A DNA stretch of 38,193 nt from Acidimicrobiia bacterium (GTDB lineage Bacteria; Actinomycetota; Acidimicrobiia; Spongiisociales; Spongiisociaceae), in NCBI GenBank assembly GCA_009841105.1, contig VXMM01000050.1, forward strand, positions 1-38,193. The letters are read 5' to 3'. The notes below the pieces were generated by a model. It searched no databases. It was not told the origin of the DNA and saw only the letters and a program-made list of their open reading frames with translations. Of this stretch, positions 32,083 to 38,193 are shown piece after piece. A program made the translations under genes and the position numbers. Position 1 is the stretch's first letter. Every line of letters begins with the position of its first letter.

Positions 32083-34056
32083 ATGGAAGACCGGTGGGAC
32101 GACGCTGAGGCGGCGGCATTCGAGGGGCCGCTCGGCGAGTGCGTCTACGGGTCCCGCCTGCTGGGGAGCGACCCGTTCCTCGTCTTGCACGGCGGCGGGA
32201 ACACATCCGTCAAGGCGCCGTTTCACGATATAACCGGACGCACCGTCGATGCCCTTTACGTGAAGGGTTCGGGGTGGGACCTGGCCACGATCGAGGCGCC
32301 GGGGTTCACACCCCTTCCCATCGACCGGCTCCATGACCTGCTGTCGCTCGACCGGCTCTCCGATCCCGACATGGTGTGGGAGTTGTCCGCCGCCCGCCTC
32401 GACCCGGCTGCCCCGCAACCTTCGGTGGAGACCCTGCTCCACGCGTTCCTGCCCTACCCGGCCGTCCAGCACAGCCATGCGGACGTGATCGTCACCCTCA
32501 CCAACCTGGCTGACGGGGAGGAGCGCATACGGGAGGTATTCGGGAGCGACGTGCTGGTGGTGCCCTACGTCATGCCCGGCTTCGACCTGTCCCGGATGGT
32601 GGTGGAGATCTGGCGCGACCAGCACCACGAGGGCGCTATCGGGATGGTGTTACTCAACCATGGCCTGTTCACCCACGGCGCGACCACCAGGGAGGCCTAT
32701 GGCCGCCACGTAGCTCTGATCTCCAGGGCGGAGGAGTGGCTCGCCGCCCGCGCTCCGGTGGCGCCCGTCCGGGCTCCGGCGGCTCTTCCCCCGGCGGCGC
32801 CCGTTGCGCTGGCCCGGCTCCGCAACCGTATCTCGACCGCGGCGGGCAAGCCGATGATCATGACTCGCCATACGGACGCCGCTGCGGCCCGCTTCGTGAG
32901 CCGGTCCGACCTCGAGAGCCTGGCGACCCGGGGTCCGCTCACTCCCGACCACGTCATCCGGACCAAGCGGTTTCCCATGGTCGGCACGGATGTCGACGCC
33001 TACGTGGACGGCTACCGCCACTACTTCGAGGAGAACCGGCACCGCGCCCGGACCGAGCTGACCATGCTCGATCCGGCGCCCCGCGTGGTGGTGGACAGGG
33101 AGCTGGGTTTGCTGACCGTGGGCGATACCGCCAAGGCTTCGGGGATCGCCGCCGACATCTACCACCACACCATGGCGGTCCTGGAACGGTCCGAGGACCA
33201 TCTGGGCGGATACGTGGCGCTGGAAGCGGGCCATCTGTTCGACTGCGAGTACTGGGATCTGGAGCAGGCCAAGCTGCGCCGGGCCGGCCGGCCCCCGGAA
33301 TTCGCCGGCATGGTGGCGCTGGTGACCGGAGCGGCCTCGGGCATCGGCCGGGCCTGTGCTTCGGCCCTCCTGTCGAAGGGGTGCGCGGTGGTGGGTCTCG
33401 ACCGTGACGGAGCGGTCGTGGGTGCCTTCGATGGTCCGGCCTGGCTGGGGATGGCTGTGGACGTCACCGACGGCCCCGCCCAGCAGGCGGCGATCGGAGC
33501 AGGGGTGGAGCGGTTCGGAGGCATCGACATCGTGGTGCCGGCGGCCGGGGTGTTCGGCGATGCCCAGCCGATCGGCGAGCTGGACGAGGGCCGGTGGCGG
33601 GCGACGCTGTCCGTCAACGCGGACGCCGTGGCCACCCTCCTCGCCGTGGTCCATCCCTTCCTGGCCTGCTCTCCGGCGGGAGGCCGGGTGGTAGTGATCG
33701 CATCCAAGAACGTCGCCGCTCCGGGCCGCGCCGCCGCCGCCTACTCCGCCTCCAAGGCGGCCGTCACCCAGCTGGCCCGGGTGGCGGCTCTCGAGTGGGC
33801 CGACGACGGCATCCGAGTCAACCTGGTCCACCCGGACGGAGTATTCGATACGGGACTGTGGAACGAGGACCTGATCGCCGAGCGGGCCGCCGCATACGGG
33901 CTCAGCGAGGCGGAGTACCGGACCCGGAACCTCCTGTCCGTCGAGGTGACGTCGGCCGCGGTTGCCGGGGTGGTGACCGAACTCTGCGGGGACACCTTCG
34001 CGGTCACCACCGGGGCGCAGATCCCCGTGGACGGCGGCAACGAACGGGTAGTCTGA
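32083..34056 (+). CDS. Class II aldolase / short-chain dehydrogenase fusion (RhaEW-like)
   Basis: A 657-residue two-domain enzyme. The N-terminal class II (AraD/FucA/RhaD-type) aldolase domain has LHGGGNTSVK (36-44), VKGSGWDL, QHSHADVI with metal ligands His130 and His132, and NHGLFTHG with His193. The C-terminal SDR domain, from about residue 408, has VALVTGAASGIGRA (TGxxxGxG 415-422), and Tyr554 and Lys558 in YSASKAAV. The same architecture is known from rhamnulose-1-phosphate aldolase/lactaldehyde dehydrogenase (RhaEW): it would cleave a ketose-1-phosphate to DHAP and an aldehyde, then oxidise or reduce the aldehyde. No rhamnose isomerase or kinase gene is nearby. Instead nucleoside phosphorylases, an MtnA isomerase and a deaminase surround it, pointing to ribulose-1-P, 5-deoxyribulose-1-P or methylthioribulose-1-P. 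ATG 32083 has GGGAG six bases before it. Confidence 0.92.
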   Translation: MEDRWDDAEAAAFEGPLGECVYGSRLLGSDPFLVLHGGGNTSVKAPFHDITGRTVDALYVKGSGWDLATIEAPGFTPLPIDRLHDLLSLDRLSDPDMVWELSAARLDPAAPQPSVETLLHAFLPYPAVQHSHADVIVTLTNLADGEERIREVFGSDVLVVPYVMPGFDLSRMVVEIWRDQHHEGAIGMVLLNHGLFTHGATTREAYGRHVALISRAEEWLAARAPVAPVRAPAALPPAAPVALARLRNRISTAAGKPMIMTRHTDAAAARFVSRSDLESLATRGPLTPDHVIRTKRFPMVGTDVDAYVDGYRHYFEENRHRARTELTMLDPAPRVVVDRELGLLTVGDTAKASGIAADIYHHTMAVLERSEDHLGGYVALEAGHLFDCEYWDLEQAKLRRAGRPPEFAGMVALVTGAASGIGRACASALLSKGCAVVGLDRDGAVVGAFDGPAWLGMAVDVTDGPAQQAAIGAGVERFGGIDIVVPAAGVFGDAQPIGELDEGRWRATLSVNADAVATLLAVVHPFLACSPAGGRVVVIASKNVAAPGRAAAAYSASKAAVTQLARVAALEWADDGIRVNLVHPDGVFDTGLWNEDLIAERAAAYGLSEAEYRTRNLLSVEVTSAAVAGVVTELCGDTFAVTTGAQIPVDGGNERVV

Positions 34057-34096
34057 CCCGCCACGGGCGATGGGCGGACAGTCGAGAGGTGCTTGG

Positions 34097-34822
34097 ATGG
34101 CCGAACTAACCCCGATCCTCCGGGTGGATCCGGATGAGATGCCCGAGCGGGCGCTGGTGATGGGTGATCCCGCCCGGGCGGAGCTGGCCTCCCGGCGCCT
34201 CAAGGATCGTCGTGACTTGGGCAGCTTCCGGGAGTACGTGACGTACGGCGGGACCCACAAGGGCGTCGAGGTGGCCGTGGCTTCGCACGGGGTGGGAGCC
34301 CCGGGAGCGGTCATAGTGTTCGAGGAGTTGAGCCGCGCCGGCGTCCGTAAGATCATCCGTACCGGAACCTGCGGGGGTCTTTCCGCCGAGGTCCAGGACG
34401 GCGATCTGGTGATCGTCACCGGCGCCATCCGCGCCGACGGCGTCACCGACTCCATGGTTCCCGCGCCCTTCCCGGCCCTCCCTTCGGTGGACGTAGTCAC
34501 CGCCATCCGCCGGGCGGTGGCCTCCACCGAGCGCCGTTCCCACGAGGGCGTGGTGCTGACCCACTCGCTGTTCTATCCGGGCGACGTGCTCGGGAGCGAT
34601 CTGGAGTTCTGGCACCGTGCGGGCGCCATCGCAGTCGAGATGGAGTGCGCCGCCCTGTTCGTCAGCGGCTCGCTCAACTCGGTGACCACCGGTGCCGTGC
34701 TGGCGGCAGACGGCAACCCCCTGCACAGGGAGGAGGGCGGTTACGATCCCCACCGCCATGTGGTCTACGACGCGGTGGAGGCGATGATCGACATCGGACT
34801 GGATGCCCTCATCGACGGCTGA
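34097..34822 (+). CDS. Nucleoside phosphorylase (PNP/uridine phosphorylase family I)
   Basis: A 241-residue hexameric-type nucleoside phosphorylase. It shows ALVMGDPARAELASRRL (GDPxR phosphate site), SHGVGAPGAVIVFEEL, IRTGTCGGLSAEVQDGDLVI and IAVEMECAALFVSGSL (ribose-binding Met-Glu). It releases ribose-1-phosphate or an analogue from a nucleoside. Purine versus uridine preference cannot be fixed. ATG 34097 has GAGAGG nine bases before it; an upstream ATG at 34070 has none. It directly follows the aldolase fusion and precedes a second, unrelated phosphorylase. Confidence 0.92.
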   Translation: MAELTPILRVDPDEMPERALVMGDPARAELASRRLKDRRDLGSFREYVTYGGTHKGVEVAVASHGVGAPGAVIVFEELSRAGVRKIIRTGTCGGLSAEVQDGDLVIVTGAIRADGVTDSMVPAPFPALPSVDVVTAIRRAVASTERRSHEGVVLTHSLFYPGDVLGSDLEFWHRAGAIAVEMECAALFVSGSLNSVTTGAVLAADGNPLHREEGGYDPHRHVVYDAVEAMIDIGLDALIDG

Positions 34823-34852
34823 CCGGGGCCCGGTCTTGGATACGAGGTGGTG

Positions 34853-35674
34853 ATGGGCGATCTGTACCAGCGTCTGACCGAGGCGGAGGACGTTCTCAAC
34901 CGGCTCACCGGGCGCGACGGCCACGATGTGGTGGCCGTACTCGGCTCCGGCCTCGGCGGCTATCCCGACACTCTCGACGGCGCGGTGGCGGTCCCTTACT
35001 CGGAGATACCCGGCTTCCCGCAGCCCTCGGCGCCCGGCCACTCCGGCACGGCCTACTCCCTCGAGATGGGCGACAACCGGGTGTTGCTCTACTCGGGCCG
35101 GGTCCATCACTACGAGGGCTACAGCACCTCCGAGATCGTTTTCCCGGTGCGAGCGGCCATCATGTCCGGCGCCCGCAAGGTGGTGCTCACCAACGCGTCG
35201 GGTGGATGTACGCCCGGCATCGATCCGGGTGACCTCGTCCTCCTGACCGACCACATCAACCTCTCCGGTCTCGGCCCCTTGCGGGGAGACAACGACGAGC
35301 GCCTCGGCACCCGGTTCCCGGACATGACCGACGTGTACTCGCCGGCGCTTCGCCGGAAAGCCACCGAAGCCGCCGCCTCGGTGGGGATCTCCCTGCATGA
35401 AGGCGTCTACATGTGGTGGCGCGGGCCGATGTTCGAGACCCCGGCCGAGATCAGGATGGCCATCACGCTGGGCGCCGACCTGATCGGGATGTCCACCGTG
35501 CCGGAAGCCATTGCCGCCCGCCACATGGGTGCCCAAGTGTTGGGGATATCGCTCTGTACCAACCGGGCCGCCGGGCTGGCCGGTCGCAAGATCACCGGCG
35601 AGGAGGTCATCGAGACCGCCGGCCGGGCGGGAAGGCTCCGGGCGCTCTTCGACGCCCTGCTCCCGAGGCTTTAG
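34853..35674 (+). CDS. punA: Purine nucleoside phosphorylase, trimeric PNP/MTAP family
   Basis: A 273-residue family II phosphorylase. It has VAVLGSGLGGYP (phosphate loop), APGHSGTAY, SGRVHHYEGYS, LTNASGGCTPG, WRGPMFETPAEIR (purine-binding Glu) and IGMSTVPEAIAARHMG, then SLCTNRAAG. The Asn in CTNRAAG is the residue that, in trimeric PNPs, favours 6-oxopurines; MTA phosphorylases have Asp at that place. This indicates inosine/guanosine-type nucleosides rather than adenosine or MTA itself. ATG 34853 has GAGG five bases upstream; GTG codons at 34847 and 34850 are alternatives. It completes the nucleoside gene set before the housekeeping region. Confidence 0.92.
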   Translation: MGDLYQRLTEAEDVLNRLTGRDGHDVVAVLGSGLGGYPDTLDGAVAVPYSEIPGFPQPSAPGHSGTAYSLEMGDNRVLLYSGRVHHYEGYSTSEIVFPVRAAIMSGARKVVLTNASGGCTPGIDPGDLVLLTDHINLSGLGPLRGDNDERLGTRFPDMTDVYSPALRRKATEAAASVGISLHEGVYMWWRGPMFETPAEIRMAITLGADLIGMSTVPEAIAARHMGAQVLGISLCTNRAAGLAGRKITGEEVIETAGRAGRLRALFDALLPRL

Positions 35675-35704
35675 GTTGGTGGTTGGTCCCCTGGAGGGCT
35701 CGGT

Positions 35705-36778
35705 ATGAAGCGGAGGGGGCTGAAGGAGCGGATCGTCGACCTGGTCCGTCGTGAGGGGCCGATTCCCTTCGACCGCTTCATGGAAATGGCGCTCTACGAC
35801 CCCGATGGCGGATACTTCGGCTCGGGGCCGCTGCGGTCTCGGGCCGAGGGGGACTTCCTGACCAGTCCCGAGACGAGCAGCGAGTTCGGCGCTGTGCTCG
35901 CCCGCTTCGTGGGCATGGAGTTCCGAAGGTTGGGGAAGCCGGCCGGCTTCACCCTGCTGGAGGTGGGCGCAGGATCGGGTACGTTGCTCTCGCCCCTCCT
36001 CGCGGCCCTGGACGAGGCGCCCCGAACCGTCGCGGTGGAGGTCTCTCCCGCCGCCCGCCAGTCTCTCCGGATGGCACTCCCGGACGTCGAGGTCGTGGCG
36101 GACGATCGTTCATTGGACCCGTTCAGCGGAGTGGTCATCGCCAACGAGGTCCTGGACAACCTGCCCGTAGCGGTTGCGGTGCGGACCGAGGAAGGGGGCT
36201 GGGCGGAGCGCCGCGTCTGGTGCGAAGGCGCCGATCTGATGCTCGTGGAGGCGCCGGTCCGTCCCGAGGTGCTGGCCTGGCTGGATGCGCACGCCGCTGA
36301 TGTTCCCGCAGGCGGGGTGGTGGAGTGCCAGCTGGCTGCTAGCAGGTGGATGGGACGGATGATCGACTTGCTCGAGGCCGGCGCGGTCGTGGTCATCGAC
36401 TACGGGGACACCTCGGAAGGACTCCTGCCCCGCCTGCGCAGGGGCGGAACGCTGCGAACCTACCGTGCCCATCACCTCTCCCGACATCCGCTCGACGAGC
36501 CGGGCTCGATGGACATAACCGCCGACGTCGACTTCTCGGCGCTGGCCTCGGCCGTCGCAGCCCGGGGACTGCGGTACCGGTTGTCCCGCCAGGACGACTT
36601 CCTGTCCGAGCTCGGGCTGGACAGCAGGAGGGCGGAGCTCCGGCAAAGGGAGCTGGCGGAGGCGCGGGGCGGCGACCCGATGGAGCGGCTCCGTCTCCGG
36701 TCGAGGGTGAAGGAGATCGACACCCTGCTCCACCCGCGGGGCTTCGGCGACTTCCGGGTGCTGGTGGCCACCCGGTAG
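35705..36778 (+). CDS. SAM-dependent methyltransferase, MidA/NDUFAF7 (DUF185) family
   Basis: A 357-residue member of the DUF185/MidA family. It opens with IPFDRFMEMALYDPDGGYFGSG and GDFLTSPETSSEFGAVLARF, both typical. The SAM site follows, with LLEVGAGSGTLLSPLL, and then VIANEVLDNLPV and VVVIDYGDTSEGLLPRLRRGGTLRTYRAH, all strongly conserved. The human member methylates an arginine of complex I subunit NDUFS2; the bacterial role is not settled. Start ATG 35705 with GGAGGG a few bases upstream. It is 30 bases after punA and may be read by the same transcript, though its job looks unrelated. Confidence 0.93.
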   Translation: MKRRGLKERIVDLVRREGPIPFDRFMEMALYDPDGGYFGSGPLRSRAEGDFLTSPETSSEFGAVLARFVGMEFRRLGKPAGFTLLEVGAGSGTLLSPLLAALDEAPRTVAVEVSPAARQSLRMALPDVEVVADDRSLDPFSGVVIANEVLDNLPVAVAVRTEEGGWAERRVWCEGADLMLVEAPVRPEVLAWLDAHAADVPAGGVVECQLAASRWMGRMIDLLEAGAVVVIDYGDTSEGLLPRLRRGGTLRTYRAHHLSRHPLDEPGSMDITADVDFSALASAVAARGLRYRLSRQDDFLSELGLDSRRAELRQRELAEARGGDPMERLRLRSRVKEIDTLLHPRGFGDFRVLVATR

Positions 36779-36793
36779 GGGCCGGAGCGTCAT

Positions 36794-36799
36794 TATGAT
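36794..36799 (+). promoter_or_regulatory. Possible -10 of a leaderless htpX promoter
   Basis: TATGAT matches the -10 consensus at five of six positions and ends nine bases before the htpX ATG. htpX has no recognisable ribosome site, so a very short or absent leader is plausible. No -35 is evident. Confidence 0.3.
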
Positions 36800-36808
36800 C
36801 CGATCACG

Positions 36809-37669
36809 ATGAACAACCTGAAGACGGTCGCGTTTTTGAGCCTGATGAGCGCGCTGGTCTGGATGCTCGGATGGGCGCTGTTCGGTGGTTCCCAGGGCAT
36901 GTACATCGGATTGGGGTTCGCAGCCCTGCTGAACCTCGGCGCGTACTTCTTCTCGGCCAAGATGGCCCTCGCCATGAGCCGGGCTCGACCCGTGACCGAG
37001 AAGGAGTTGCCCAAGGTCTACGGCATGGCGCGCCGCCTGGCTGCCGTGTCGAACATGCCAGTGCCCTCCATCCACCTGATCGAGTCGGCCCAGCCCAACG
37101 CCTTCGCCACCGGTCGCAATCCCAAGAACGCCGCCGTGGCCGTCACCACGGGCATCCTCGAGATCTTGCGGGACGACGAGCTCGAGGGTGTGATCGCCCA
37201 CGAGTTATCGCACGTTCGCAACCGTGACATCCTGATCTCGTCGATCGCCGCCATGCTGGCCGCGGCCCTTTCCATCTTCGCCCGGATGGCGTTCTGGTTC
37301 GGTGGCGGTAGGAACCGCAACAACAACGCCCTGGGCATGGTGGTGGCGCTGGCTGCGTTGATACTCGCTCCGCTGGCGGGCATGGTCATCCGCATGGCGA
37401 TCTCGCGGGCTCGTGAGTACCAGGCCGATCGCTCGGGCGCCGAGATGACCGGCCAGCCGCTCAGCCTGGCCCGAGCGCTGCAGAAGATCGGAGCCGCCTC
37501 GGGACGGATACCGATGGACGTCAACCCGGCGGTGAGCCAGCTGTTCATCGCCGACCCGCTCAAGGCGTTCGGCCGCAGGCGCCCTCCCGGAGCCGGCGGC
37601 CTGTTCTCGACCCATCCGCCCATCGAGGAGAGGGTCCGCCGGCTGGAGAACATGTACTACCGCATCTGA
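36809..37669 (+). CDS. htpX: Membrane zinc metalloprotease HtpX (M48B)
   Basis: A 286-residue integral-membrane protease involved in membrane-protein quality control. Two N-terminal membrane segments (residues 5-50) precede IHLIESAQPNAFATGRNPKNAAVAVTTGIL. The zinc motif HELSH is at 131-135, and the third ligand Glu lies in REYQADRSGAEM. Two more membrane segments lie between, and a C-terminal FSTHPPIEERVRRLENM completes the family pattern. Length is standard. It is followed by the tRNA array. Confidence 0.95.
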   Translation: MNNLKTVAFLSLMSALVWMLGWALFGGSQGMYIGLGFAALLNLGAYFFSAKMALAMSRARPVTEKELPKVYGMARRLAAVSNMPVPSIHLIESAQPNAFATGRNPKNAAVAVTTGILEILRDDELEGVIAHELSHVRNRDILISSIAAMLAAALSIFARMAFWFGGGRNRNNNALGMVVALAALILAPLAGMVIRMAISRAREYQADRSGAEMTGQPLSLARALQKIGAASGRIPMDVNPAVSQLFIADPLKAFGRRRPPGAGGLFSTHPPIEERVRRLENMYYRI

Positions 37670-37698
37670 TTGGCTGGCGCTGCCCGGCTGGTGGATGC

Positions 37699-37730
37699 TT
37701 GTTTCCGCTGCGGATCGAAGCGACTAGCAT
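37699..37730 (+). promoter_or_regulatory. Weak candidate promoter of the tRNA array
   Basis: TTGTTT (37699-37704) and TAGCAT (37725-37730) are -35-like and -10-like but separated by 20 bases, longer than ideal. Transcription would begin about 30 bases before tRNA-Tyr. Confidence 0.3.
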
Positions 37731-37762
37731 TCTGGCGCCAGAAACCGGTGGCGTCTGCCACC
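37731..37762 (+). other. Two adjacent dyads before tRNA-Tyr
   Basis: TCTGGCGCCAGA (37731-37742) is a perfect 12-base palindrome, and GGTGGC/GCCACC (37747-37752 with 37757-37762) a perfect 6-bp hairpin with loop GTCT, ending three bases before the tRNA. They lie in the expected 5' leader and could mark a processing or termination/pausing element. They could equally be the htpX terminator. Confidence 0.4.
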
Positions 37763-37765
37763 CGT

Positions 37766-37847
37766 GCCGGGATGCCCGAGCGGCCAAAGGGAGCAGACTG
37801 TAAATCTGCCGGCGATGCCTACGGAGGTTCGAATCCTTCTCCCGGCA
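37766..37847 (+). tRNA. tRNA-Tyr (anticodon GTA)
   Basis: Acceptor GCCGGGA pairs with TCCCGGC. The D-arm stem is CCC/GGG. The anticodon stem GCAGA/TCTGC holds loop CTGTAAA, with GTA at 37800-37802. A long variable arm, typical of class II tRNA-Tyr, precedes the T arm (GGAGG/CCTTC with TTCGAAT). The 3' CCA is not encoded. Confidence 0.96.
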
Positions 37848-37880
37848 CCGGCGCGGACGGATGGTCGTCCGCCCCACCAG

Positions 37881-37954
37881 GCCCCCTTAGCTCAGTAGGC
37901 CAGAGCGCCTCCATGGTAAGGAGGAGGTCTCCGGTTCGAATCCGGAAGGGGGCT
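37881..37954 (+). tRNA. tRNA-Thr (anticodon GGT)
   Basis: Acceptor GCCCCCT pairs with AGGGGGC. The D stem is GCTC/GAGC. The anticodon stem CCTCC/GGAGG has loop ATGGTAA, with GGT at 37915-37917. The T arm is TCCGG/CCGGA with TTCGAAT. The 3' CCA is not encoded. Confidence 0.96.
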
Positions 37955-37983
37955 CCGGCAGTCCGGTAGCCTGGCCAGGGCTT

Positions 37984-38057
37984 GGCGGCGTAGCTCAGTC
38001 GGTAAGAGCGCTCGACTCATAATCGAGAGGTCGGCAGTTCAAGTCTGCCCGCCGCTA
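37984..38057 (+). tRNA. tRNA-Met, elongator type (anticodon CAT)
   Basis: Acceptor GGCGGCG pairs with CGCCGCT (G-U at the first pair). The D stem is GCTC/GAGC. The anticodon stem CTCGA/TCGAG has loop CTCATAA, with CAT at 38018-38020. The T arm is GGCAG/CTGCC with TTCAAGT. It lacks the C-A mismatch and GGG/CCC anticodon stem of the initiator, so elongator Met is most likely. A lysidine-modified tRNA-Ile cannot be fully excluded. The 3' CCA is not encoded. Confidence 0.9.
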
Positions 38058-38139
38058 CGAGCGGTCGGTCGTCCTGCGCAGGATGGCCGGCCCGCCGAAC
38101 GTATGTGTCCACAACTTGCTACACGAGGAGAAAATCGTT

Positions 38140-38193
38140 ATGGGTAAGGAGCGTTTTGTGCGGGATAAGCCGCATGTGAATGTTGGGACGATG
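38140..38193 (+). CDS. tuf: Elongation factor Tu (5' end only)
   Basis: Eighteen codons before the window ends encode MGKERFVRDKPHVNVGTM, the diagnostic start of EF-Tu just before the GHVDHGKT P-loop, which lies outside. GAGGAG stands nine bases before the ATG. The tRNA-Tyr/Thr/Met array runs immediately upstream in the same direction, like the tRNA-tufB operon known in other bacteria. Confidence 0.95.
   Translation, partial: MGKERFVRDKPHVNVGTM

Noticed and set aside
32083..34056. Rhamnose catabolism as the role of the aldolase fusion
   Set aside because: No isomerase, kinase, mutarotase or rhamnose transporter nearby; nucleoside enzymes surround it instead.
1..38193. CRISPR arrays, insertion sequences, prophage or integration sites
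   Set aside because: No regularly spaced repeats, transposase, integrase or phage genes were seen; HNH/DUF222 alone is not evidence of a mobile element.

Overview
High-G+C bacterial chromosome, most likely Actinomycetota and possibly Acidimicrobiia. The basis is a DUF222/HNH protein, an actinobacterial-type inositol-1-phosphate synthase, lipoproteins with Thr/Ala/Pro-rich linkers, GTG/TTG starts, MidA, HtpX and a tRNA array running into tuf. The taxon is an inference. I see no phage, IS element, rRNA or CRISPR array, and no gene-free stretch above about 180 bases.

Left part (1-5916): the 3'-truncated DUF222/HNH gene and a polar-amino-acid ABC binding lipoprotein lie on the minus strand. A compact plus-strand operon follows: a thioredoxin-domain protein fused to a large uncharacterised domain, a small protein whose frame is crossed by TGA exactly at a UGSC motif (very probably a selenoprotein, with a good SECIS-like hairpin downstream), and acetate kinase. 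The U-x-x-C-x-x-C motif, thioredoxin domain and acetate kinase together recall glycine/betaine reductase chemistry.

Minus-strand block (5947-17776): a probable nine-gene operon, read from high to low coordinate, with an oligopeptide ABC transporter (binding protein, two permeases, two ATPases), an M20 amidohydrolase, a class III aminotransferase, a nucleoside phosphorylase and an adenosine-deaminase-family enzyme. A GMC oxidoreductase lies upstream behind a hairpin.

Middle (17953-22340): a cytoplasmic DMSO-reductase-family molybdoenzyme (BisC-like), convergent ino1, and a divergent LysR regulator with a palindrome over its own start.

Right part (22511-35674): two divergent operons that appear to form one nucleoside-sugar pathway. 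The minus operon is MtnA-type isomerase, then BMP-family nucleoside ABC transporter (lipoprotein, ATPase, two permeases). The plus operon is an MTA/adenosine deaminase-like amidohydrolase, a DUF985 cupin, two SDR dehydrogenases, an ABM-domain protein, a class II aldolase-SDR fusion and two nucleoside phosphorylases. The set could import or salvage (5'-modified) nucleosides, deaminate them, phosphorolyse them to a (deoxy/methylthio)ribose-1-phosphate, isomerise that to the ribulose-1-phosphate and split it to DHAP plus a small aldehyde handled by the fused dehydrogenase. This is a DHAP-shunt-like pathway with a deaminating entry.

The right edge (35705-38193) is housekeeping: MidA methyltransferase, HtpX protease, tRNA-Tyr, tRNA-Thr, tRNA-Met and the first codons of tuf.
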